A DNA stretch of 20,926 nucleotides from CALGLS01 sp964508085 (GTDB taxonomy: Bacteria; Bacteroidota; Bacteroidia; Chitinophagales; Saprospiraceae). Below are positions 1-8,508 of this stretch, one piece after another. Each line of letters begins with the position of its first letter. Within the stretch, counting starts at the first letter, position 1. The translations under genes were made by a program, and so were the position numbers. The stretch is taken from positions 1-20,926 of the forward strand of contig CAZDTI010000117.1 of assembly GCA_964508085.1 (NCBI GenBank), in the 5' to 3' direction. The notes beneath the pieces were generated by a model. That model searched no databases and had not been told where the DNA came from. It saw only the letters and a program-made list of their open reading frames with translations.

Positions 1-1357
1 AATTTCGAAAAGCATAATTAACAACTTCTCCTTTTGGCATGTTTCCATAAATCAAGGCATCGTCTTTCCCCAAGTGGACATAAGATCGATCCACCGTTTT
101 TAGATAATCTAAATCATTTGGACGTCTATAAATTCCATTTGAAATAACAATATCCTTCCAGCCATCCAGATCAAAGTCTGCAATAAGCGGAGACCAGGAC
201 CAATCGGTGGCTTCAATTCCAGCAAGTTGTCCTTGCTCGGAAAATTGTGCGATGTTTTTTTTACTCAAGTTGCCTTGATTGACTTGCAACATGTTTCTGG
301 CGAATTGATGATGATAACCATAACGTAATTTGTAATTGTAAATTCCCCAGCTATCTGCTCCTACTGAATTTTCCAAAATAGTTTTGTCCTCTGGCCGCAT
401 ATCTAATGTTAAAATATCAGGACGGCTATCATTATTTATATCTCCAATGTCAACACCCATCGAAAATGTACTGTTGTATTTTGTAGATTCAGTAATCGCT
501 TCACTAAAAGTGCCGTCGCCATTATTGTAGTACATATAGTCATTTTCATGAAAATCATTTCCAACATAAATATCAGGATAGCCGTCCTTATTTATGTCAC
601 TTATCGTTAAACCCAAGCCATAACCAAGCTTGCTACTAATGATTCCAGCGGCCTGAGTAACTTCAGTAAACGTATTCCCATCATTCCTGAAAAGACGGTC
701 TCCGGAAATAGGGTCTGGTACATGACGATTACTGGTATCCCGATAATTATCTGTAGAGTGACTCGAATGACAGAGTAGATAGAAATCCAGATCATTATCG
801 CCGTCATAGTCGAAGAAGCTGGCTTGTGTAGACATTCCTTTGTGCGCGATTCCATATGTTTCCGCACTTTCTGTGAATGTATTGTTTTTGTTATTTAAAT
901 AAAGTTTATTTTTTCCGTCCATCTTTTGATAAGTGCCGACTTGACAAACATAAATATCTAACCAGCCATCTCCGTTTACATCTGCCATAGTAACCCCGCT
1001 ACTCCATTTTTTATCCCCTTCAATTTTAGCACTTTTGGAAATATTCTTAAATGTCAAATCCCCTTGGTTAAGATAAAGCTGGTTGTACCCTTCGTTGGCT
1101 GTAAAAAAAAGATCCGGCAAGTCGTCGTTGTTGATGTCGCCAATAGCTACACCACCTCCATTATAGGCGTAGAGGTATTGGACAATGTTAACTATTGGCC
1201 CTTCTGTGAGTTTATTGTTGAAATCTATATTTGTTTGAGTCTGCGGTATTGCAGTGAAAAGAGTTATTGGAACTTTTTCTTTCTGACAAGAATAGATACA
1301 AGTAAACACTAAACAAAAGAAGGAGTATTTTAAAGCTAGGCTTAGTTTGGAAGTCAT
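1..1357 (-). CDS. FG-GAP/VCBS-repeat lipoprotein, CRTAC1-like (partial, 3' end outside window)
   Basis: The reverse strand is open from an ATG at 1357 to the window edge, giving 452 codons without a stop. The protein starts with a hydrophobic leader (about residues 9-23) ending at Ser-Cys24, so it is probably a lipoprotein; the Tyr at the -2 lipobox position is unusual. It carries six calcium-binding FG-GAP/VCBS repeats with the core D-x-[ND]-x-D-G/D-x-x-D, at about residues 70-85 (GVAIGDINNDDLPDLFF), 121-137, 179-194, 249-265, 301-317 and 391-405. Such repeats build a surface beta-propeller. Full-length Bacteroidota relatives are usually around 1000-1100 residues and often end in an ASPIC/UnbV domain; that part is not visible here. 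Substrate or partner is unknown. I see no good -7 box upstream. Transcribed divergently from the sensor kinase at 1632. Confidence 0.88.
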   Translation of the reverse strand, partial: MTSKLSLALKYSFFCLVFTCIYSCQKEKVPITLFTAIPQTQTNIDFNNKLTEGPIVNIVQYLYAYNGGGVAIGDINNDDLPDLFFTANEGYNQLYLNQGDLTFKNISKSAKIEGDKKWSSGVTMADVNGDGWLDIYVCQVGTYQKMDGKNKLYLNNKNNTFTESAETYGIAHKGMSTQASFFDYDGDNDLDFYLLCHSSHSTDNYRDTSNRHVPDPISGDRLFRNDGNTFTEVTQAAGIISSKLGYGLGLTISDINKDGYPDIYVGNDFHENDYMYYNNGDGTFSEAITESTKYNSTFSMGVDIGDINNDSRPDILTLDMRPEDKTILENSVGADSWGIYNYKLRYGYHHQFARNMLQVNQGNLSKKNIAQFSEQGQLAGIEATDWSWSPLIADFDLDGWKDIVISNGIYRRPNDLDYLKTVDRSYVHLGKDDALIYGNMPKGEVVNYAFRN

Positions 1358-1453
1358 CTTGTATATGTTATAGATATGGTTTTAATAGATGAAAAGAGTA
1401 AATAAACGCTACTTTTAGGAGAAGCTATTTTCTCACTGATGCGCTTTTGCGGG

Positions 1454-1472
1454 TAGGGTCTCCCCTTTAGGG
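1454..1472. repeat. Dispersed 19-bp intergenic repeat, copy 1
   Basis: TAGGGTCTCCCCTTTAGGG matches 10466-10484 (TAGGCTCTCCCCTTTAGGG) at 18 of 19 positions in the same orientation. Both copies lie between genes. The core CCCCTTTAGGG(G) is partly self-complementary. Copy 1 sits in the 1358-1565 spacer between two divergent genes; nothing else is apparent in that spacer up to the kinase promoter. Confidence 0.55.
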
Positions 1473-1565
1473 CCTGTCTAGCTAGTCAGATAGAGCCGGG
1501 GGCAGCGCAGTTAAAATGACATAGTAACCTACAAAATACACAGTATTTACCAATTTCAGAAAACC

Positions 1566-1596
1566 TTTGTGAGTCGCCAAAGCTTTTTTACATTTG
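1566..1596 (+). promoter_or_regulatory. Bacteroidota-type promoter of the sensor kinase gene
   Basis: TTTG at 1566-1569, a 19-nt spacer, then TACATTTG at 1589-1596, an exact match to the -33/-7 consensus TTG-N19..21-TAnnTTTG of Bacteroidota sigma factors. Transcription would start near 1603, leaving about a 28-nt leader before the ATG at 1632. This decides the start codon: the upstream in-frame GTG at 1569 overlaps the -33 box. Confidence 0.6.
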
Positions 1597-1631
1597 TAGT
1601 TCATCAAAATTGCTATTTATCACAACCTTAC

Positions 1632-4600
1632 ATGACGACCTATAAGTTCATACTTACTTTCTACTTTGTCCTTTTCAGCTTTTTTTTAGGCTGGGCACAA
1701 TCTACGCAACTCCAGCATTTTACGGGTAAAGATGGTCTCGCTCAAAGCCAAGTTTACTGTTTATTAGAAGATCAGCGTGGTTATCTTTGGCTGGGCACAC
1801 AAGGTGGTGGCCTCAATCGTTTTGACGGAAACTCATTTGAAACTTGGAGGACAAAAGATGGACTCTCGAATAATTTTGTAGATGCACTGTATGAAAGTAA
1901 GGATGGCCTGGTTTGGATTGGAACAAAAAATGGGCTCAGTTCTTTTGATGGCTTTAAATTTGAAACTTACAAACCTGATCAAAACAGAGACATTTCAATA
2001 ACATCAATTTTACAGAAAGAAGAAAATATACTTTGGGTCGGTACGAATAGAGGACTCTATACTTTTGAGAAAGGAAAATGGACTTCAGTTTCGGGTATTA
2101 AACGAACGGTTACTATTAATCACCTTTTTCAAAATAAAAATGGGCTTTGGGTGAGTACTTCTCGAGGCTTGCGTCGCATACGGAATGGAGAAGTGACAAA
2201 TTACGATTACAACAAAAGTATCGCCACTAAAAAAATAGAATGCGTTAACGAAGATCATGATGGAACCATGTGGGTCGGTACCAGCGATGATGGCATCTAT
2301 CTGATTGATAAAGAAGACGCGATTGTCAAGATGCCGGCTGTTGAAATCAGCTCAAAACACATCCAATCTATTTTTAAAGATGAGTTCAATAATATGTGGC
2401 TAGGTAGCCAACGAGAAGGAATTACAATTTGGAATCCAAGTGACAGCAGTTATCAATATTTGAATCGTTCGTCTGGATTACTTCGAAATGACATTCGCAG
2501 CCTGATTCAAGATCGATGGGGACATGTTTGGATCGGAACACCTAGCGGACTTAGTCGTTATGCAGGACAACAATTTGGACAGCAAATGCCTAATCCAAAT
2601 ACTAATGACAACAGTGTGTATGCATTATGTGAAGATAAAGAAAACAACATCTGGTTCTCTGCTTCCAGCAAAGGATTGGCGAAGTCGGATGGCAAGCAAT
2701 TAACTTATTATGGTCGTGACTCCGGTTTCGTTGACCTCCGCTGCAAAGCGCTTTTTATAGATAAAGATCAAAGACTTTGGATCGGTGCAGAACCGCGTGG
2801 ATTGGCTTTGTACGATGGGCGTATCTTTTCCTTTCTTAAATCGAAAGATGGTTTTGAAAGCCGATATGTAAAAGATGTGTTGCAAGATGTTAATGACGTA
2901 ATATGGGTAGCTACTGCAGATGATGGGATTTATAAAATTCAGGAAAAAGATACAGTGATTTTAGAAACGACAATGATCGTAGATAGCCTTGAAGGAAAAG
3001 CCTCGGGTTTTAAAATGCGAACGGACACTATTTCCAAAAAATACTTTGATGTTATTAAATTCAATAAATCCCCACTTAGAGGTGCTTATGTTTATGATCT
3101 TCATCTTGATAATCGACAACGGCTCTGGGTAGCTACTCGAGATCAAGGTTTGGCTTGTATCGTGAATGATAGTATCGCATTTAAATTTAATAAAAGTAAT
3201 GGTTTCCCCGATAATCATATTCGCAGCTTGGTTGCAGATGAGGACTTCATTTGGCTTGGAACGGCTAATTCGGGAATTTTACGTTTAGATCTTAATGATT
3301 TAATTTCTTCACCAGAACAAATTAGTGAAGTGGATGGCCTAAACGCTAATAATGTGTATGCATTGTTATTGGATGGCGAAGATAAAATCTGGGCAGGTGC
3401 AGGGAAAGGAGTTGACTTGATCACCTTAAAAGATACGAAGGGAAGTATGTCCATCCAGCATTTTGATGAAACGGATGGTTTTGCGGGTGTAGAGTTGTGT
3501 ACTAATTCTATACTGAAGGATAGTCGGGGGCGCATTTGGTTTGGGACAGTGAATGGCTTAATGCAGTATTTACCGACCTTAGAAGAGGAGAATATTGTTC
3601 CGCCAGTGGTACATCTTAGTGCGATCCGAATTGGGTATCAATTATTAAAAGAAAGTGAATACCATAGTTTTGCGAAGAGCTGGGGAAGCGCCTCAGATGG
3701 GTTAATACTACCGCATAATGACAACCAGCTTAGTTTCGAATTTCAAGCGGTTAATCAAGCCAAGCCTGATCAGATTTTTTATGAGTATTTCCTGGAAGGT
3801 TGGGACAAAAAGTGGCTCGGACCTTACCAACAAAACGCACCTGCCAATTATTCCAATCTCGATCCGGGGGAATATACCTTTCGTGTAAGAGCTAGTAATG
3901 GAGAAGGGGATTATAGCAAAGAGACGGCCAGTTGGTCTTTTGTTATTAAACCTCCTTTTTGGAAAACGAACTTTTTCTATCTGCTTTGTTTTCTCGGAGG
4001 TTTACTGCTTTTGTTTTTATTAGCTCAATTATATACCCGACGAATTCGCCGGCAAGCTGCCGCTAAAACGGAGCGATTAGAAATGGAGAATACGATTCTA
4101 GAATTAGAACAGAAAGCGCTACAACTACAGATGAATCCACATTTCATTTTTAATGTTCTCAATTCTATTCAGTCTTTGATTTCTCAAAAAGATGAACGTA
4201 CTGCAAGATACTTCTTGGCGAAGTTTTCCAAATTGATGCGCTCTATTTTAGAGAATTCCAGAGAAGAAAAAATCCCTTTAGAACAAGAGATAGAAACACT
4301 GGAGCATTATCTTTCTGTAGAACGTTTCAGTCGCGATGATCAGTTTGATTATGAAATTTATATCGATCCAAAGCTAGACGTAGATTCCATTATGATGGCT
4401 CCAATGCTCCTACAACCTTTTTTAGAGAACGCCATTATTCATGGAGTGGGGCAGGTGAAAGAAGGTGGAAAAATCAAATTGTCTTTCATTCAAAAGTATG
4501 GAACAATGGAGTGTGTCATTGAAGACAACGGCCCTGGAATTGCAAAAGCAAGGGAACGAAAAAGCCAACAAGAACATACCCATAAATCAGCAGGACTAGA

Positions 4601-4724
4601 AGTCACTCGCGAGCGATTGGATATTTTAAATCCACTGGCAAAGGGAAAAAGTCTGGAGATGATTGATCGAGTAGCAGAAGGACTAGGGGAGGGGACAAAG
4701 GTAATCGTAAGACTACTATTGTAA
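1632..4724 (+). CDS. Two-component sensor histidine kinase with Reg_prop beta-propeller, Y_Y_Y and LytS-type kinase domains
   Basis: 1030 residues from the ATG at 1632. An in-frame GTG at 1569 would add 21 residues but lies inside the promoter and would bury the signal peptide (about residues 1-23, ending GWA-QS). Residues ~24-660 hold many Reg_prop repeats of the type W-[LIV]-G-T-x-x-G-L plus L-x-D-x-x-G-x-[IL]-W, expected to form periplasmic propellers that sense a ligand. A Y_Y_Y domain follows at ~696-765 and a single membrane helix at ~780-801. The cytoplasmic kinase is of the His_kinase/LytS type: phospho-acceptor His837 in NPHFIFNVLNS, N-box Asn933 (LQPFLENAIIHG) and G1 box EDNGPGI at Asp965. 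No response regulator gene is adjacent, so its LytTR-like partner must be encoded elsewhere. Its stop overlaps the convergent hydroxylase gene by 9 nt. Confidence 0.93.
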   Translation: MTTYKFILTFYFVLFSFFLGWAQSTQLQHFTGKDGLAQSQVYCLLEDQRGYLWLGTQGGGLNRFDGNSFETWRTKDGLSNNFVDALYESKDGLVWIGTKNGLSSFDGFKFETYKPDQNRDISITSILQKEENILWVGTNRGLYTFEKGKWTSVSGIKRTVTINHLFQNKNGLWVSTSRGLRRIRNGEVTNYDYNKSIATKKIECVNEDHDGTMWVGTSDDGIYLIDKEDAIVKMPAVEISSKHIQSIFKDEFNNMWLGSQREGITIWNPSDSSYQYLNRSSGLLRNDIRSLIQDRWGHVWIGTPSGLSRYAGQQFGQQMPNPNTNDNSVYALCEDKENNIWFSASSKGLAKSDGKQLTYYGRDSGFVDLRCKALFIDKDQRLWIGAEPRGLALYDGRIFSFLKSKDGFESRYVKDVLQDVNDVIWVATADDGIYKIQEKDTVILETTMIVDSLEGKASGFKMRTDTISKKYFDVIKFNKSPLRGAYVYDLHLDNRQRLWVATRDQGLACIVNDSIAFKFNKSNGFPDNHIRSLVADEDFIWLGTANSGILRLDLNDLISSPEQISEVDGLNANNVYALLLDGEDKIWAGAGKGVDLITLKDTKGSMSIQHFDETDGFAGVELCTNSILKDSRGRIWFGTVNGLMQYLPTLEEENIVPPVVHLSAIRIGYQLLKESEYHSFAKSWGSASDGLILPHNDNQLSFEFQAVNQAKPDQIFYEYFLEGWDKKWLGPYQQNAPANYSNLDPGEYTFRVRASNGEGDYSKETASWSFVIKPPFWKTNFFYLLCFLGGLLLLFLLAQLYTRRIRRQAAAKTERLEMENTILELEQKALQLQMNPHFIFNVLNSIQSLISQKDERTARYFLAKFSKLMRSILENSREEKIPLEQEIETLEHYLSVERFSRDDQFDYEIYIDPKLDVDSIMMAPMLLQPFLENAIIHGVGQVKEGGKIKLSFIQKYGTMECVIEDNGPGIAKARERKSQQEHTHKSAGLEVTRERLDILNPLAKGKSLEMIDRVAEGLGEGTKVIVRLLL

Positions 4725-5972
4725 AGCTAAAGAATTGGCTTCTCTGGTAAACAGAACACTCACCATAAAAGACAATAGAAAACAGCCCACGATCAACAAA
4801 CTGCCACCAGTGATGTAATCGTCAATAAAAAACCATCCATCCAAACTATAAATTAAAACGGCTGCTACCAAAAGCTTCACGCCCTCCGTCCAAACGGCCC
4901 ACTTGCTTCGATCCATTAAGGTAGTGTAAGAAAAAACAGAAAGAATAAGGAAGCCACCATGAAGTAGACTGTTGGTAAAACTGAATTCTCCAATGCGATT
5001 GAAAGCATACATCATTAAGGCGAAATGAAAAAAGAGTTGAAACCAAGACCAAGCTTTTAGCGAGCTGGAGGAAGAGGGTTGATACTTTTTTTGTTCGTGG
5101 ACATTCATCCATGCAAATACGGGGAACTCTTGTTGTACATCTTTTGGGCGCCAGCCCGTAGGCATAAACCAAATGCGAATTTTATCCCACCAAGAACGAG
5201 CCCGCCAGGCATCTTTAACCAATAACCAAAAATGCTGTAAATTAATCAAAACAGGATTCCATGTTTTTGCCGGTCGCGTTACGCCATAGACCGGAGGAAC
5301 GTTTTCCAACTCTTCCTGAAAAGTACCGAACCATTTATCCCAGACAATAAAAATCTGCGCAAAATTTCTATCCATATATTCTGGATTAATGGCGTGGTGG
5401 ACCCTATGGTGAGAAGGAGTGACAATGATTTTCTCCAACCATCCCATTTTTCCAATCAAACGAGTGTGATACCAAAACTGCGCAAAAAGATGTAGCGGTG
5501 CCACGATGGCAATTACCTTTTGAGGAACCCCCATTATCGCTAGAGGAATATATAGGAAAAAGAAAATGGAAAAAATGACGGAGATGTTTTGCCGCAAGGC
5601 GCAGGACAAATTATATTCTTCACTACTGTGGTGAATGATGTGCCTATTCCAAAGTAGATTGATTTTATGCTCAAAACGATGTCCCCAATACCCTGCAAAA
5701 TCTTTCCCAATAAAAGCCAGTACATATAAAGCTGCGGTAGATTGAATGTCAAAAATGGCGAGGCGATCGACCATCCATCCGTAGCTAACAATTACAACGG
5801 TAAGGCCAAGCACGTCCTTGATTGCATTGGTCATGCCCGAGCTGAGGCTGGAAACGGTGTCCATACTATTGGCAACCTCGATACCCCGATATCGACTTAC
5901 CAGCCATTCTATAGCAATGAGCAATAGGAAAAGAGGGATGCCTAAGTTGAGTGCTTGAGCGTAGGATTCCAT
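4716..5972 (-). CDS. Sterol desaturase/fatty acid hydroxylase family protein, alkylglycerol monooxygenase-like
   Basis: 418-residue polytopic membrane protein. The diiron histidine clusters of the FA_hydroxylase family are all present: H98-RFE-H102, H111-II-HH115, H161 and H169, and HH189-RV-HH193. Known members hydroxylate, desaturate or cleave alkyl chains using O2. The length, an N-terminal helix pair and a further block of membrane segments after the catalytic core (about residues 300-412) resemble eukaryotic alkylglycerol monooxygenase (TMEM195/AGMO) more than short sterol desaturases. The substrate is not deducible. The TAG stop (4716-4718) lies within the last codons of the convergent kinase gene. 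The ATG at 5972 is about 28 nt downstream of the start point predicted from the TATATTTG box at 6007-6014. Confidence 0.88.
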   Translation of the reverse strand: MESYAQALNLGIPLFLLLIAIEWLVSRYRGIEVANSMDTVSSLSSGMTNAIKDVLGLTVVIVSYGWMVDRLAIFDIQSTAALYVLAFIGKDFAGYWGHRFEHKINLLWNRHIIHHSSEEYNLSCALRQNISVIFSIFFFLYIPLAIMGVPQKVIAIVAPLHLFAQFWYHTRLIGKMGWLEKIIVTPSHHRVHHAINPEYMDRNFAQIFIVWDKWFGTFQEELENVPPVYGVTRPAKTWNPVLINLQHFWLLVKDAWRARSWWDKIRIWFMPTGWRPKDVQQEFPVFAWMNVHEQKKYQPSSSSSLKAWSWFQLFFHFALMMYAFNRIGEFSFTNSLLHGGFLILSVFSYTTLMDRSKWAVWTEGVKLLVAAVLIYSLDGWFFIDDYITGGSLLIVGCFLLSFMVSVLFTREANSLALQ

Positions 5973-6006
5973 TGGAAAAACTAATGTGAGTAATTTAGAT
6001 GCTCTT

Positions 6007-6014
6007 CAAATATA
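6007..6014 (-). promoter_or_regulatory. -7 box TATATTTG for the hydroxylase gene
   Basis: Exact match to TAnnTTTG on the reverse strand, giving a predicted start near 6000 and a short leader to the ATG at 5972. No TTG is found at the expected -33 spacing, so this is only half of the consensus promoter. Confidence 0.4.
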
Positions 6015-6092
6015 CAAAAAAAAGAAGAAGAAAGCATGAAGCAGATGGGCAATACACTCAAAACAAAATCGCAAAACTGTTGTTTTACCGTT

Positions 6093-6608
6093 ATGAAAAT
6101 GACCGTCAAAGAAGACCATATTATTGCAATTGCATACGAGCTAAAAGAGAATGACCAATCCGGTGAATTGCTCGAAAGGATGGATTCTCGTTACCCATTT
6201 ATTTTTTATTTTGGAAACGGAAAACTGTTACCCGCTTTTGAAAAACACCTTTATGGTTTAAGAGAAGACAGTAGTTTTGATTTTGTCCTAACACCAGACC
6301 AAGCCTATGGAAAAAGCAATGCATTAAATATAATGAAAATCCCCCGAGCTGATTTCCTACGCGCCAGTGACATTCCAGAAGACTACATCCAACCAAACAA
6401 CATGGTTAGACTAACTGACGATGAAGGAGTGATACATACCGGAAAAATTATCAGTATAGAAGCAGGACATATCCAAGTGGATTTCAATCATATTATGGTC
6501 GATAAAACATTACATTTTCGTGGAGCCATTCTCTCTATTCGCAAAGCAACGATTGACGAGATGGTGAAAGGGCATTATTTAGAAAGTGAGGATGCAAATT
6601 GGAGATAG
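6093..6608 (+). CDS. SlyD-like FKBP-type peptidyl-prolyl cis-trans isomerase
   Basis: 171 residues from the ATG at 6093. The sequence follows bacterial SlyD in order: an FKBP strand (HIIAIAYEL), the ...FIFYFGNGKLLPAFEKHL... stretch equivalent to SlyD LDYLHGHGSLISGLETAL, DQAYG for SlyD NDAYG, the insert-in-flap chaperone domain, and DFNHIMVDKTLHF matching SlyD DGNHMLAGQNLKF, then AILSIRKAT. SlyD proteins catalyse prolyl isomerisation and act as folding chaperones. The His/Cys-rich metal-binding tail of E. coli SlyD is absent; the protein ends shortly after the FKBP fold. An upstream in-frame ATG at 6036, preceded by an A/G-rich stretch, would add 19 residues that do not fit SlyD; that start cannot be excluded. 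Monocistronic by context. Confidence 0.87.
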   Translation: MKMTVKEDHIIAIAYELKENDQSGELLERMDSRYPFIFYFGNGKLLPAFEKHLYGLREDSSFDFVLTPDQAYGKSNALNIMKIPRADFLRASDIPEDYIQPNNMVRLTDDEGVIHTGKIISIEAGHIQVDFNHIMVDKTLHFRGAILSIRKATIDEMVKGHYLESEDANWR

Positions 6609-6620
6609 TATGGCGTATTT

Positions 6621-6775
6621 GTTGAACGCAAAGGGCACAAAGTTCGCAAAGCACTTGAGGTGTATTAACTGTGAGTAAGACTTGGTACAAAAAGAGTGAA
6701 CAGTACCCTATTCCTTAGCCCATTATCTTAGCCCGTTATCTGGGCTTTGCGAACTTAGCGTACTTTGCGATCACC
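6621..6775. repeat. Long imperfect inverted repeat with internal 13-bp tandem repeat
   Basis: Arms 6621-6654 and 6742-6775 are inverted copies, 27 of 34 positions matching; the shared cores are CGCAAAG and AAGTTCGCAAAGC. Between the arms, CTTAGCCCATTAT (6714-6726) is followed directly by CTTAGCCCGTTAT (6727-6739). The element fills most of the gene-free gap 6609-6879, 3' of both the SlyD-like gene and viaA, so it could act as a convergent transcription end. Cores of this kind look like a dispersed chromosomal repeat. No coding potential is seen. The rest of the gap includes TTCGACAAGCTCAGCAC at 6803-6819, which resembles a common Bacteroidota intergenic element. Confidence 0.6.
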
Positions 6776-6879
6776 AACACACTATATCAAAACTTTGTTT
6801 ACTTCGACAAGCTCAGCACAAGCTTTCACAGATTTGTAGCACAAACTTATATAGCGCTTAAATACGAAATTCACTAAAC

Positions 6880-8508
6880 TCACATGCGATGCTCAATGTC
6901 TCGAAACCCCTTCGTCAAAGCCTTAATAACCCCCTTTTCTTTTGGATCATATACCCAATTAGTATCAAAAAAATGCCCCACCCCATCATTGGCATAGTCG
7001 CCCAAAGTCAAAGAATGAAACTGTGTATTTTTATTTTGCTGGAAAAAATGAATCTGTTGTAGCGAATCGTCATCGAGTTTGTGCATGATGAAATCGGAAA
7101 CCATGAGGACATCCGCATCCTCGTAATCATTGGAGCGCAATTGTCGGAACGCTTCGTACAATGCGAGGGTTGCGTCGGTTCCTCCATAAAAAGACATCTG
7201 TAGGAATTTAGCAATTTCATTTATGCTATTTGCAATGTCATGCAAATCCATGGTTTGGATTCCGGTAGAAAAATTGATGAGGTATGCTTTCCGGTTTTGG
7301 CGCATCGCCATTTTGAGAATGCCCAGAGTGAGCACTTTGGCGATTTGCTCTGGCATTCCTTCCATGCTTTCACTGGTGTCTATGCATATAATAAAGGGTC
7401 CCTGTTCTTTTTCACGAATCCGCTGATTGATTTCTGTAAAATGATCTTCGCTTTGAATGAGCCTTTGATCTTCGTAACGAAAAGTCATCAGTTTTTTTTC
7501 TGCGTATTTTTTTAGAAATAGGAGTTCGGTTTGTTCCGTTCCTAAGAACCCCGCTTCAGATGTAAGCATATTGTTAATGTCGTCACTTTCGTGAATGCCC
7601 GTTATTTCAGAACGCATGGTTTCGTCGGTGACCCACTCTTGTCGGATGATTGTTTTTTCAAAAGTTTCCTCTTCGATCTCAATTTCTGCCTCCCGCATTT
7701 TTCCCAAGAGATCAGCCAGGGCTTTGATGGACGCTTCATTTTGCAATAAATCATCGTAACGCTGAAGCACGTTGAAGGAAGTTTCCTGCCAAAGCTTTCT
7801 GGATAAATCCCAACCAAAATAATCGCTGAAAGGATCTAAAAATTCTCTTAGCTTTGAATACTCTTTTACTTTTTTATCTAAGAAATCCACATACTCTTCT
7901 TCGGCTTCCAGAAATTTTCCCATTTGGAAATTCAATATTTTGGCGTAAAGAAGTGCGTCCCATTGAGCAAGCAAATCGTGTAGTATTTCTTCCGTTCGTT
8001 CCTGGTTTTTGGAATCTATATCTGCTAAGTCATCACTGGTAATCAGCTGGTTGAATTTTTCTGAAAAGAAGTAATGATCCAAATCTTTCCGATCATAGAC
8101 GTTGCTCAAATAATTGGGTAAGGACTGCCACCGTTTGATAAATATTTTTAATGGCGTAATCGCCCAGCTTTCCAAACGTTGTTTCTCTTCCTCATAAGGG
8201 TTTTTTTTCCTCGATTTTTTGTAAGCTTTGCGAAGCCAGTAGAGTGTATCTAAAATAATACGCTGGCGAATTTTGTAATTGGCCTGAACCAATTTCTGAA
8301 GACCATCGATAAGGAATATTCGATCCAGTGCTTTTTGGAAATACTCAAAATACTGATCGTTCAAAGTTGGAATGACGTGTCGATCGGGGTCAAATTTATT
8401 TTGTAAGTATTGAACCAAATAGCTACGCATTTTGATGTCCAGCAAGTTGCCAAACTCAATGAATCGTTGATATTCTTGCTCTAGTACTTTGTCGAGGTCC
8501 TGTTCCAT
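6880..8508 (-). CDS. viaA: ViaA-like VWA-domain protein, partner of RavA
   Basis: 542 residues; E. coli ViaA has 483. The N-terminal two thirds are helical and charged. The C-terminal VWA domain (about 371-530) keeps a full metal-ion-dependent adhesion site: DTSES at 377-381, Thr444 in GGTDA, and Asp472 in VSDF. In E. coli, ViaA binds the MoxR ATPase RavA, stimulates it, and is linked to respiratory complexes and aminoglycoside sensitivity; the role in this organism is inferred from that pair. The start codon follows the ravA stop without spacing (TAGATG), so translation is probably coupled. The stop TGA is at 6880-6882; no clear hairpin terminator follows except the inverted repeat at 6621-6775. 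Confidence 0.88.
   Translation of the reverse strand: MEQDLDKVLEQEYQRFIEFGNLLDIKMRSYLVQYLQNKFDPDRHVIPTLNDQYFEYFQKALDRIFLIDGLQKLVQANYKIRQRIILDTLYWLRKAYKKSRKKNPYEEEKQRLESWAITPLKIFIKRWQSLPNYLSNVYDRKDLDHYFFSEKFNQLITSDDLADIDSKNQERTEEILHDLLAQWDALLYAKILNFQMGKFLEAEEEYVDFLDKKVKEYSKLREFLDPFSDYFGWDLSRKLWQETSFNVLQRYDDLLQNEASIKALADLLGKMREAEIEIEEETFEKTIIRQEWVTDETMRSEITGIHESDDINNMLTSEAGFLGTEQTELLFLKKYAEKKLMTFRYEDQRLIQSEDHFTEINQRIREKEQGPFIICIDTSESMEGMPEQIAKVLTLGILKMAMRQNRKAYLINFSTGIQTMDLHDIANSINEIAKFLQMSFYGGTDATLALYEAFRQLRSNDYEDADVLMVSDFIMHKLDDDSLQQIHFFQQNKNTQFHSLTLGDYANDGVGHFFDTNWVYDPKEKGVIKALTKGFRDIEHRM

Noticed and set aside
607..867. 86-residue reverse-strand frame
   Set aside because: Out-of-frame shadow inside the FG-GAP/VCBS lipoprotein gene, whose own frame is continuous over 452 codons.
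1064..1312. 82-residue forward frame
   Set aside because: Antisense to the N-terminus of the FG-GAP lipoprotein; composition shows no known domain.
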